Shown here one piece after another: positions 8,091 through 17,100 of a stretch of DNA of 37,227 bases (position 1 is the first letter of the stretch; every line of letters starts with the position of its first letter). Location of the stretch: the NCBI GenBank assembly GCA_944320795.1, contig CALUIU010000033.1:1-37227 (forward strand), in the 5' to 3' direction. The position numbers and the translations under genes were made by a program. This stretch comes from Candidatus Paraprevotella stercoravium (GTDB lineage: Bacteria > Bacteroidota > Bacteroidia > Bacteroidales > Bacteroidaceae). The notes below the pieces were generated by a model. That model worked only from the letters and a program-made list of their open reading frames with translations, was not told where the DNA came from and searched no databases.

Positions 8091-9371
8091 ATGGATTTGA
8101 TAGAAATTTTTTATAATGACATATTGGCGGCTCTTGGATTGGATAAAATGGATGCGTTGGGGCGTCTGGCCTTTTATCGGCTGATGATCTTGTTGTTGAG
8201 TGCTTTGCTTATGTGGTTTGCTTTCTGGTTCTTCAAGCGTATCCTGAAGCCTGTTGTGAGTCGTATTGTCGAGCGTACCCAAGTATCGTGGGATGATCAT
8301 CTGTTTAATGAGAAGGTGTTGAATACCACTTGTCATCTCATTCCTCCTGTTGTATTGTTTCTGATGGTGCCGGTAATCTTTTATCGCTTTCCGGACATGC
8401 GGATGCCGGAACACGACGAAGCGTTCCGGGCTTTCTGTTATGCCTTGACCAAGATCTATATGGTAGCCGTAGTTATTCGTTGGTGCTTTGTGGTGCTTTC
8501 CAGTATCCGGTTGATTACTGACGAGATGCTCGACCACCGCAACAGCTATGTTTTAGGCGTGATTCAGCTGTTTAAGATCATTATTGGTTTTGTGGGTTTC
8601 ATCATTATAGTGAGCATTCTGATGAACCGTTCGCCGGTGGCTCTGTTTGCCGGATTGGGTGCCGCGGCCACAATTCTGATGTTGGTGTTCAAGGATTCCA
8701 TATTGGGACTGGTGGCCGGTGTGCAGCTTTCGTCTAACGATATGTTACGTAAGGGTGACTGGATCACCGTGCCGCAGAGTGGGGCAGACGGTTATGTGGA
8801 GGAGATTTCCCTGTCTACGGTCAAGGTACGCAATTTCGACAATACCATCACCACGATACCGCCGTATTCTCTGATCAGCCAGTCGTTTCAGAACTGGCGT
8901 GGTATGCAGACCAGCGGAGGCCGCAGGGTGCGCCGCTCGCTGCTGATTGACATGACCACCATTCACCGTTGCAGTGAGCAGGAATGCCGTGAGATTGCTT
9001 CTACCGGATTGATCGACGTGGCCGCCTGTCCTGAAAACGAGCGTGTGAACCTGATCCTTTTCTGTCGGGCTATGGAATGCTTCTTGCGGAGTGAAGACGA
9101 GCTGGTGAATACGGACATGAAACTCATGGTACGCCAGATGCCGGTCACGGCACAGGGATTGCCCGTGGAGTTCTATTTCTTTCTGAGAGATAAGGAGTGG
9201 GTTACCTATGAGCACAATATGAGCACTCTGATAGCCCGTATCATGACCCTGGTACCCCGTTTCGGACTGAAACTCTATCAGGCTCCTTCGGGACGTGATT
9301 TGCTTGCCTTGCATACAGCTGCCGACGGAGCAGAAAGTCAGTATGTTTCCGACGTACCAAGCGGGCGATAA
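8091..9371 (+). CDS. ybdG: MscS-family mechanosensitive ion channel, YbdG type
   Basis: A 426-residue inner-membrane channel that opens under membrane tension during hypo-osmotic shock. Several N-terminal helices lead to the pore helix and MscS core, with a Gly/Ala-rich pore segment (GLGAAATILMLVFKDSILG) and downstream beta domain (GDWITVP, VKVRNFDNTITTIP). These stretches resemble E. coli YbdG (MscM) closely from memory, as do the overall length and the C-terminal extension after GGRRVRRS. The start ATG at 8091 gives a plausible N-terminus. It stands alone between a hairpin and a terminator shared with the convergent minus-strand operon. Confidence 0.88.
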   Translation: MDLIEIFYNDILAALGLDKMDALGRLAFYRLMILLLSALLMWFAFWFFKRILKPVVSRIVERTQVSWDDHLFNEKVLNTTCHLIPPVVLFLMVPVIFYRFPDMRMPEHDEAFRAFCYALTKIYMVAVVIRWCFVVLSSIRLITDEMLDHRNSYVLGVIQLFKIIIGFVGFIIIVSILMNRSPVALFAGLGAAATILMLVFKDSILGLVAGVQLSSNDMLRKGDWITVPQSGADGYVEEISLSTVKVRNFDNTITTIPPYSLISQSFQNWRGMQTSGGRRVRRSLLIDMTTIHRCSEQECREIASTGLIDVAACPENERVNLILFCRAMECFLRSEDELVNTDMKLMVRQMPVTAQGLPVEFYFFLRDKEWVTYEHNMSTLIARIMTLVPRFGLKLYQAPSGRDLLALHTAADGAESQYVSDVPSGR

Positions 9372-9373
9372 AA

Positions 9374-9416
9374 ACAAGAATGAGGCATGTCCATGGCGGG
9401 CATGCCTCATTCTTGT
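9374..9416. terminator. Bidirectional terminator between the channel gene and the minus-strand operon
   Basis: A perfect 16-bp inverted repeat (ACAAGAATGAGGCATG and its complement) with an 11-base loop lies between convergent genes. Read on the minus strand it is followed by TTTTT, so it is the stronger terminator for the operon ending at 9461; it can also end the channel transcript. Confidence 0.85.
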
Positions 9417-9460
9417 ATAGAAAAACTGGGAAACTGTGTTCCGTTGGTCTATAATGACAA

Positions 9461-10102
9461 TCAGAAGTAAGGATTGTTCTCCCGTTCGAAGCCTACGCTG
9501 GTCGGTTCGCCGTGACCGGAATAAACCTTCACGTCGGCCGGAAGTGTCATGATCTTGTTTCTCAGACTGCTTACCAGCTGCTCGTAATTGCCTCCGGGGA
9601 AGTCCGTACGTCCGATGCTCATGCAGAAGAGCGAATCGCCCGAGAAGAGCACCTTCTCTTCGGCACAATAGAAGCAGATGCCTCCCGGAGTGTGTCCCGG
9701 AGTGTGAATCACCTGCAAGGTGTGGCTTCCGAAGGTAATTTCATTCCCCTCGTTCAGCAAGCGGCCCAGGGCTGGCATGGGGTGACGGTTGGCGGTGCCC
9801 AAAAACATCTGGCATTGTCCGTCCATATTGTTATAGAGTGCGGCATCGGCCGGATGGCATTCCGGCAGCACCTCGTAACGGTTGGCAATGAAGCCGCAAC
9901 CGAAGATGTGGTCAAAGTGCGTGTGCGTGTAAATCTGATGCACGGGGCGCAGCTGTTCCTCTTCGATGTAGGAAGCGATGGCCTGTTCGTTGGCCGCATC
10001 ATAAGCGCCACAATCGATGATGACTGCTTCGCGCGTTTCGTCGCTCACAATGTAGCAGTTCTCCGCCACCATATTGGTGACGATGCGTTTTACTTTCAGC
10101 AT
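9461..10102 (-). CDS. Metallo-beta-lactamase-fold hydrolase (glyoxalase II-like)
   Basis: A 213-residue zinc hydrolase of the GloB/YcbL type. The metal-binding motif THTHFDH (H60, H62, D64, H65) is followed by HTPGHTPG, GDSLF and the C-terminal YSGHGEPTS and NPYF signatures common to glyoxalase II-like proteins. The substrate cannot be told from sequence; the short length lacks the extra C-terminal glutathione-binding domain of true GloB. An ATG four codons upstream (10114) is possible, but I chose 10102 because MLKVKRI matches the usual N-terminus. It is the last gene of a five-gene minus-strand run. Confidence 0.85.
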   Translation of the reverse strand: MLKVKRIVTNMVAENCYIVSDETREAVIIDCGAYDAANEQAIASYIEEEQLRPVHQIYTHTHFDHIFGCGFIANRYEVLPECHPADAALYNNMDGQCQMFLGTANRHPMPALGRLLNEGNEITFGSHTLQVIHTPGHTPGGICFYCAEEKVLFSGDSLFCMSIGRTDFPGGNYEQLVSSLRNKIMTLPADVKVYSGHGEPTSVGFERENNPYF

Positions 10103-10117
10103 GTCGTTCAGCAAGTT

Positions 10118-10738
10118 TTAGAGTGAAACATAAACCACCTTCTTGGTTTCGAAAAACTCCTCGTGGAACACGTCGCTGAGCGATGAGATGGTCACGTGGT
10201 TCTTCATCGGCATGGTTTCCTTATCCAACTCGCCACCTTTCAGGCAGATCAGTCCGTTGGGCAGAGCGTTCTTCTGTTCCTTCTTGATGTTCTTGCGGAT
10301 GATCTTGATGAGATCCATCAACGGCATCACGGCACGGCTCACCACGAAGTCAAACTGCCGTTTCTCCTCTTCGGCGCGGCAGTGGCGGGTGGTGACATTT
10401 TCCAGTCCGAGCGCTTCGGCCACGGCGGTGCATACCTTGATCTTCTTGCCGATGCTGTCCACTAAATGGAACTTGCATTCCGGAAACATGATGGCCAACG
10501 GGATACCTGGGAAACCGCCTCCCGTGCCCAGGTCCATAATCTCGGTGCCCGGTTTGAAGCGGATGTAGTCTGCAATACCCAGAGAGTGCAGCACATGATG
10601 TTCGTACAGATTGTCAATGTCCTTACGGGAAATGACGTTAATCTTGGAGTTCCAGTCGTGATACAGCTCGTCGAGCATGCGGAACTGTTCGATCTGACGC
10701 TCGGTCAGGTTGGGGAAGTATTTTAAAATCTGCTCCAT
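10118..10738 (-). CDS. rsmG: 16S rRNA (guanine-527-N7)-methyltransferase
   Basis: A 206-residue class I SAM-dependent methyltransferase that modifies G527 of 16S rRNA, where loss gives low-level streptomycin resistance in other bacteria. The SAM-binding motif DLGTGGGFPGIPLA is present, followed by the acidic LVDS strand end and the VSRAV segment typical of RsmG/GidB. Length is normal. Its start overlaps the end of the lipoprotein gene by 16 bases and its stop sits just before the next gene, so it is translationally embedded in this operon. Confidence 0.95.
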   Translation of the reverse strand: MEQILKYFPNLTERQIEQFRMLDELYHDWNSKINVISRKDIDNLYEHHVLHSLGIADYIRFKPGTEIMDLGTGGGFPGIPLAIMFPECKFHLVDSIGKKIKVCTAVAEALGLENVTTRHCRAEEEKRQFDFVVSRAVMPLMDLIKIIRKNIKKEQKNALPNGLICLKGGELDKETMPMKNHVTISSLSDVFHEEFFETKKVVYVSL

Positions 10739-11544
10739 AAGTCTTTGGTTTTGTCCGTTAGAATGTTTTTAAGTTTTTTGTAGGTAAGGTAGATTTCCAC
10801 CGGTCCGGCTTCGTAGGAGGCCAGTTCGTCGCGCTGGTAATAAAAGCGGATGCCTTTTTCCTGAAGCAGGAAGTTGTCGGTGGCATATATGTTGGTCAGC
10901 CGTAGGAATCCCTTTTCGCGGAGTTCTTCGAGCGACTCCACGTTCTGTTCCTTTTCCAAGGCCTGCAACAGCAGCGCTTCCAATTCTATGTGACTGCCTT
11001 TCTTGAAGATGCTGTCAGCGGTGAGTAAGGCCCCGCTTCGTGCGTCGAAGTTCAGAAAGAGCTTCTCTTCATAAGGCGCAGCGCCTCCTTCGTGAAAGCT
11101 GTGTGTCACCTCATATTGCACCAACTCCTTGGTGTCTGGAATGTGGCGTGCCGCAATGGTCCGGTTGTATTCATACCAGGCTTTGGTCACCTGCGTCTTT
11201 TTCTCCTGGTTATAAAGCTCCTGCAAATCCTCGCGGTAGCGCTTCAGATAGGCTGTAGCAAACGAGTCGGCGGCGGCCTGCGGAGTCTGTGTCACCGTGC
11301 GCTCGTACATACGCTGCATCACGGTGCCGTTTACCGACCGGCCGATGGAATCCTGTGCCGTCAGATAATCCATTTCGATGCGGATGCGTCCCGAAGGCGC
11401 GTCCGAGTCCTTGTTCAGGCGTTCGCTCCGTTCGGTTTGCAGCGTCTGAAACTCATGCTTCGGCGGGGGAGTTGTCTCCTTGCAGGCCGAAGCCATCAGA
11501 ATGCTGCCAAAAGCCAGCATTCCGATCAGCATGTTCTGTTTCAT
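10723..11544 (-). CDS. DUF3298-domain lipoprotein
   Basis: A 273-residue exported lipoprotein. A signal peptide ends in the lipobox MASA-C with the lipidated cysteine at about residue 21. The C-terminal half matches the DUF3298 (RsiV-like) pattern: NFDARSGALLTADSIFKKGS, which leads into a helix-rich end. DUF3298 occurs in RsiV, the lysozyme-binding anti-sigma factor of Bacillus, but this protein has no anti-sigma part, so only the exported fold is shared. Its function is unknown. It lies 4 bases after the antiporter gene and overlaps rsmG. Confidence 0.75.
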   Translation of the reverse strand: MKQNMLIGMLAFGSILMASACKETTPPPKHEFQTLQTERSERLNKDSDAPSGRIRIEMDYLTAQDSIGRSVNGTVMQRMYERTVTQTPQAAADSFATAYLKRYREDLQELYNQEKKTQVTKAWYEYNRTIAARHIPDTKELVQYEVTHSFHEGGAAPYEEKLFLNFDARSGALLTADSIFKKGSHIELEALLLQALEKEQNVESLEELREKGFLRLTNIYATDNFLLQEKGIRFYYQRDELASYEAGPVEIYLTYKKLKNILTDKTKDLWSRF

Positions 11545-11548
11545 GATG

Positions 11549-12832
11549 TTATGAATATTTTTTCGGATACCGGAAGAGGATGCTCAGCAAGGCGCAGCCT
11601 CCCATCAGCATCGGATAGTACAGATACGGGATAATGTTTATCGGATTGATACCCGCCAGTCCGGCCGCCATCAGCATCTGTGCTCCGTAGGGAATCAATC
11701 CCTGGGCAAAGCAGGAGAAGGTGTCCAGAATGCTGGCGCTCTTTCTTTTGTCCACTCCGTAGCGCTCGGCGATGTCGTTGGCCAGAGGACCCACGGTGAT
11801 GATGGCCACTGTATTGTTTGCCGTACACAAATCCGTGAGGCTCACCAGAGCAGCTATACTCAGCTCGGCACCTCGTTTGGAATTCACTTTGCGGGTCAGC
11901 ATGCGGATGGCATAGTCAATACCTCCGTTGTAGCGGATCAGTTCCATCAGTCCGCCGGCCAGCATAGTGATGATGATCAGTTCGCCCATACCCAGGATTC
12001 CGCTTCCCATGGCGTCGAACCAGGAATACAAGTCATAGTTTCCGTTGGCAAAACCTACGATACCCGCCAGCACGATGCCCGAGGTGAGCACCAGCATCAC
12101 ATTCATTCCCATCACGGCTGTAACGAGTACCACCAAATAAGGGATTACCTTGAAGAAATTCACTTCCGGAATGTGTTGCGGCGAATTGATTTGTGCGCCC
12201 ATGATGAAGTACAGAATCAGGGCAATGATGGCTGCCGGTACCACAATCTGGGAGTTCACCTTGAATTTGTCCTTCATGTCGCATCCCTGCGTGCGGGTGG
12301 CCAGAATGGTTGTGTCCGAGATAAACGACAGATTGTCGCCGAAATAGGCACCGCCCACAACGATGGCCACAATCATGGGTAGCTCGGCTCCTGTTTTGGC
12401 GGCAATACCTGCTGCGATTGGCGTAAGCGCGACAATGGTACCCACCGAAGTTCCTACCGACAGCGAGATGAAGCAAGAGGCGATGAAGATACCCGCCAAC
12501 AGAAGATTGTCGGGCAAGAGATGCAGGGCCAGGTTCACGGTGGCGTCGATGGCACCCATGTTTTTTGCCGAGGTGGCAAAGGCTCCGGCCAGAATGAAAA
12601 TCCAGATCATGAGCATCATGTTCGGATGTCCCGCTCCTTTGGAGAATATTTTCACACGTTCTTCCAGTTTCTCGCCAGTGGTGATGGCCACACCGTAGAT
12701 ACAGGCAATCAGAAAGGCCACTACGATGGGGACTTTATAGAAATCGTTGGCGATGATGCTGGTTACCAGATAAGTAAGCAGCAATACGATGATCGGACTC
12801 AGCGCCCATATACCTTTTTTGTGATGATGCAT
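11549..12832 (-). CDS. NhaC-family Na+/H+ antiporter
   Basis: A 427-residue membrane protein of about ten to twelve helices that fits the Na+/H+ antiporter family NhaC (PF03553). Visible family features include SVGTSVGTIVALTP in the middle and LTDLCTANNTVAIITVGP in the second half, the latter typical of this family's ion-binding region. Substrate could be Na+/H+ exchange or an organic-acid exchange, as in the malate-Na+/lactate members. It starts 15 bases after a LacI-type regulator gene and precedes the lipoprotein gene by 4 bases, so the regulator probably shares its transcript. Confidence 0.85.
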   Translation of the reverse strand: MHHHKKGIWALSPIIVLLLTYLVTSIIANDFYKVPIVVAFLIACIYGVAITTGEKLEERVKIFSKGAGHPNMMLMIWIFILAGAFATSAKNMGAIDATVNLALHLLPDNLLLAGIFIASCFISLSVGTSVGTIVALTPIAAGIAAKTGAELPMIVAIVVGGAYFGDNLSFISDTTILATRTQGCDMKDKFKVNSQIVVPAAIIALILYFIMGAQINSPQHIPEVNFFKVIPYLVVLVTAVMGMNVMLVLTSGIVLAGIVGFANGNYDLYSWFDAMGSGILGMGELIIITMLAGGLMELIRYNGGIDYAIRMLTRKVNSKRGAELSIAALVSLTDLCTANNTVAIITVGPLANDIAERYGVDKRKSASILDTFSCFAQGLIPYGAQMLMAAGLAGINPINIIPYLYYPMLMGGCALLSILFRYPKKYS

Positions 12833-12847
12833 AAGTAGAATATTCTG

Positions 12848-13918
12848 TTAATAAGTAGTTTTGGCATTCTTCAGATAATAGTCACAGTTTTCGGCGGTCA
12901 GCAGCTCGATAGGCATGAAGTTCGTGCGCTTGATTTCTTTTTTCAGTACGATGTGGTGGAACAGAGCATCCACACAGCCATAACCTTGCTGCCAGGGATG
13001 TTGTGCGATCAGGAATCGGATGATACCCTGTTTCAGATATTTCACATTCGGATCAAGCATGTCATATCCCATCATGTGCCAGTCCGTGATGCCCTTTTCC
13101 TGAATAAACCGTGCTACAACGTGCGTGTGTGAACAGAATGTACATACGAAATGGACATCCGGATGTTTTTCCCGGAAATCCGTCAGCACCTCGTGAGCTT
13201 TCGGATCTTTGGGACTGATGCTCAATTCATGAATCACACTGCCCGGATAGTTTTTGTGAATGAATTCCCGGAATCCTACTTCCCGGTTGTATTGCTGCAA
13301 GGAAGGCAAGTCAAAATGGACGATCAGAAACTCCTTTTCGGGAGCTGCCTCAAGCATGCTCATTCGTGCGGCAAAGCGTCCGCTCATCAGCGAATCCTGA
13401 CCGTAGAAGGTCAGCGCATCCAAATCATGGATGTTGGAGTCCAGAAAAGTGAATGGAATGTTCTTCTCCTTCAGGTGCTGACAAAAATTATAGGTGATGG
13501 CCGAAAGTTGCGGGGCCAGAATGACACCGTCGGGCTGTCTGTCCAGCATCTGTTTCAGTCCTTTGTTGTAGGAATCGGGAGAGAAGATGTCGTAATACAG
13601 TTCCTCAAGAGAAAGATTAAAGTCTCGGTAATTCTGAATGGCATCTTGCAGCCCCTGAGAAACTTCTCCCCAATACGGTTCCAATTCCGGAGAAGGAATA
13701 AAGGCCACAAACCGATAGTTTTTGTTTGAAGCCAAAGCACTGGCATAACGATTCGGCTCGTAATCCAGTTCCTTTAAAGCCTGTTCCACTCGTTTGCGTA
13801 CTTCCTCCGAAACATTGGGCCGTCCGTGTAGTACACGGTCTACCGAACCGATAGAAGTTCCAGCCTTTTCGGCAATGTCTTTGATCCTTATTTTGCTTGT
13901 GGATTTGTTTTTGTTCAT
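12848..13918 (-). CDS. LacI-family transcriptional regulator
   Basis: A 356-residue repressor or activator with an N-terminal LacI helix-turn-helix (RIKDIAEKAGTSIGSVDRVL, residues 11-30), the hinge helix (about 52-65), and a periplasmic-binding-protein-like effector domain (68-356). The recognition helix has GSVDRVLHG where sugar regulators usually have TVSRVLNG; the SIGSVDRVLHGR variant belongs to a Bacteroidetes LacI subgroup. The effector is not evident. It is the first gene of the minus-strand run. A near-consensus -7 element on the minus strand (TATTTTCG, 13961-13968) lies about 43 bases upstream. Confidence 0.9.
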   Translation of the reverse strand: MNKNKSTSKIRIKDIAEKAGTSIGSVDRVLHGRPNVSEEVRKRVEQALKELDYEPNRYASALASNKNYRFVAFIPSPELEPYWGEVSQGLQDAIQNYRDFNLSLEELYYDIFSPDSYNKGLKQMLDRQPDGVILAPQLSAITYNFCQHLKEKNIPFTFLDSNIHDLDALTFYGQDSLMSGRFAARMSMLEAAPEKEFLIVHFDLPSLQQYNREVGFREFIHKNYPGSVIHELSISPKDPKAHEVLTDFREKHPDVHFVCTFCSHTHVVARFIQEKGITDWHMMGYDMLDPNVKYLKQGIIRFLIAQHPWQQGYGCVDALFHHIVLKKEIKRTNFMPIELLTAENCDYYLKNAKTTY

Positions 13919-14083
13919 TCTGAAAAAACACCAAAAAAGTTATCTTGAAAAAATCTTTTGCGAAAATACAACTTTTTTATCATAAAAAGCCCTTTTCTTT
14001 TATATAATTTGCACTTTACCTGGATTATGCATATTTCCAAAATTCTGTCACTTATGTCTTTCTTGCACTATATTCTGCTTTTC

Positions 14084-14118
14084 TTTGTGGGATTATTGAT
14101 AAAAAAACTGTAATTTTG
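14084..14118 (+). promoter_or_regulatory. Promoter of the double sensor kinase operon
   Basis: TTTG at 14084-14087 and a perfect -7 element TAATTTTG at 14111-14118, with a 23-base spacer. The -7 element ends only 7 bases before the ATG at 14126, so the transcript would start at or next to the start codon. Confidence 0.55.
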
Positions 14119-14125
14119 TCTGCGT

Positions 14126-17100
14126 ATGAAGTATAGCCTGTACATATATAGGTCACGATGGGCAAAGGCGTTGGTCTTTGTCCTCTTTTTCTGCACCTTT
14201 TTAATAGGGGTGTCTTGTCAGCACGGATCTGCTGAAGCTGATCGCATGCAGGTAGATACGCTGAATGCACAGGCTTATTTATGGCGGTATAAGAATCTGG
14301 ATTCTTCATTATATTATGCCCAAAAAGCAGAACAACTCGCGTTTTCCTCGGGTTATGGGCTTACCGAGGCACAGTTGAACAAGGCTTTTGTCTATTATTT
14401 CCGAATGGATTTTACACGGGTAGAAGAGCTGGTACAGCAGATTTATTCTCATGGCAATAACCAGATAGAATTATTGGGTGCTGATGTGCTGATGATGCGT
14501 GTCTGCCAACGAACTTCGAGAAATCTGATGTTCTATACTTACCGTAACCGAGCTTTGGAGCGAATAGCCCGTATTCGTGAGGAATTTGATGATTTGGATA
14601 AGGAAGAACAATCGGAGGCAACCCATACCATTGCTTCTTATCATCTGACGGCTGCATATTACTATTATAATATGGAATTATTGACTCAGGCCTCCGAAGA
14701 ATTGGCCAAAGTTCATGAAGAAGATCTTGAGGATGATGTTCCATTGCATTTGCGCTACATGTATCTGGTGGGATATACCGGTTCCAATTTGGGAGTGGAG
14801 AGCCGGGAGATACTGTTGCGTAAGTTTGATATACTGTTCAAGGCCTTTGCTACTTCCCGTTATTATGGTTATACATATCTGGAGGCTTATGCCAGTTGGT
14901 CTATATCCTTGATTTTCATCAATTCATATTATCGCCGGATTCTGCGTGAAGAACGTCCCGGATGGTATGATTATCTTTATACCCAGTTCATGGGATGGTA
15001 TGACCCGACTGACAGTGATGATAACAAACTGGCTGTGCTGTTTGCAGAGAAAGCACTTAAGTCGTTTCAGACATATGGCTATCAATATATGGTCGTTACT
15101 TTGTATCAGACTTTGGGTTTTTTTGCTATTGTCAATAAAGACTATGTTCAGGCTGAACATTATTTGCATAGGGCAATGGATGAGATTAACCATTACCATC
15201 AAAGCTATTTTGATCAGCTTCATATTTCTCCATTGCAGATGTATGTGCCCGGCAGTACCAGTCCGGAGGATCAGCGTTGGTTGCTGGATGAGGACAAATA
15301 TACTATGCCTGAATGGATTGCCAAGGAACGGGAACATCTCAGTGTGCTTTATACCGTTTTAGGTAATAGCGAGGCTGTGGCTTATAACCGGAATACGTAT
15401 TTGGACATTCTGGAAGTGATACGTCAGGACCGGGAGTTGGAGAGTAAGTATAAGGAACTGAAAGAACAGACCCAATCGCTAAATACGGTTCTGATGTTTG
15501 TTCTGCTTTTTGTACCTATTTTTTTGGTCGCTTTTTTTGTGTATTTCCGTTTGTGGAGTTTGCGGGCACGCCAGCAGACAGAGGCCTTGCGTCATACATT
15601 GGAATTTTGTGATACACTTTCTGATCCGTCTGTCGTTTGTCAGAAGACTATTACAGGAAACGGATGGAACAAGATTGAAAACCGTATTGTGCAGCAGGTC
15701 TTTCAGGCACTTTCGCTTTGGGCGAAAAATACTGTAGAGAAACTGAATAGTCTGGACGAAGAATATCAGATGATCTGTGATGAGCGATATCTTTCTGAGC
15801 GCCGGATTGTGCAGAATAAACGAAAGAATATCGGTAAACGTGCCAAGGTGAACCTTGTTTATTCGGTATTTCCGTTAATTGACCGCTTGCTTCGTGAAAT
15901 CCAAAAATTCCGTAAGGAAGATTATGAAGGTGCCCAACGTCTGGATTATGCATTGGAGTTGACAGATCGTATAAATCTTTATAATGAGTTTCTGTCTCGG
16001 TGGATTATTCTGAATCGGGGAGAATTAAGTCTGCATATTGAAACTTTTGCTCTTCAGGATTTGTTGCAGGTGCTGCAAAAAAAACATTATTCTTTCGAAC
16101 GAAAAGGGTTGGAATTGTTTGTGCCGCAAACTGATTTATGGGTAAAGGCAGACAAGGCGCTGACGCTTTTCATGATAAATACATTGATGGATAATGCACG
16201 GAAATTCACGGAACATGGCGGAAAAGTTTCTGTGGAAGTTTGTGACGGAGAACAGTATGTCGAGATTGCCGTGTGTGATACAGGAGAAGGTATGTCTGAG
16301 GAAGATGTAAAGATGATTCTGGAAAATAAGGTTTATGACAGCAGTCGTATTGGACACAAACAGAATGACAGCCGGAAAGGACAGGGATTCGGTTTGATGA
16401 ACTGTAAGGGCATTATTGAGAAATACCGTAAAACGAATCCAATTTTTCAAGTGTGCCGTTTTCTGATTGAGAGTGAGTTGGGAAAAGGTAGTCGTTTTTG
16501 TTTCCGTTTGCCTAAAGGGATAAAACGGGATTTGATGTTATTGCTGTTTTGTCTTTCATTTGGGTTGGCAGGTGCTCATGATTCATCAGTAGCCCGTGAG
16601 CGCCAGGGGGCACGTGGTCCGCAAACATTGTCCGTGCGTATAGATCCCAATATCCAGAAAGCTACAGCGTGGACCGATTCGCTTTATTTTGCCAACAACG
16701 ATCGCGCATATGAAAAAGCAATGGCCTATTCCGATTCGGCTTTCGCTTGCATTAATCGTTTTTACGCACGCCTTTATCCCAAGAGCACCGAACATCTGTT
16801 TTCCTATAAGCCTGAGTTTATTTCTATTCCGCTTGAGGTAAAATGGTGTCAGCAGCACATACCAATGGACTATACTCTGCTCTTGGAGTTGCGAAATGAA
16901 ACGGCCATAGCTGCCATGAATCTGCATGACTGGGGGCGTTATTACTATAACAACCGTGTGTATACTCAGCTCTATAAGGTATTGGGGCAGGATGCTTCGT
17001 TGGCAGAATATTGTGTGGCGTTGGAGGTTTCTCAAAACAATATTAAGACCAGTATTGTGCTATTGGTTTTTGCTTCGCTGGTAGCCATGGTGGGGTTCTA

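Noticed and set aside
9512-10126. A 204-codon plus-strand open frame over the metallo-beta-lactamase gene
   Set aside because: The minus-strand gene has the zinc-binding THTHFDH motif and fits the operon. The plus frame is a shadow.
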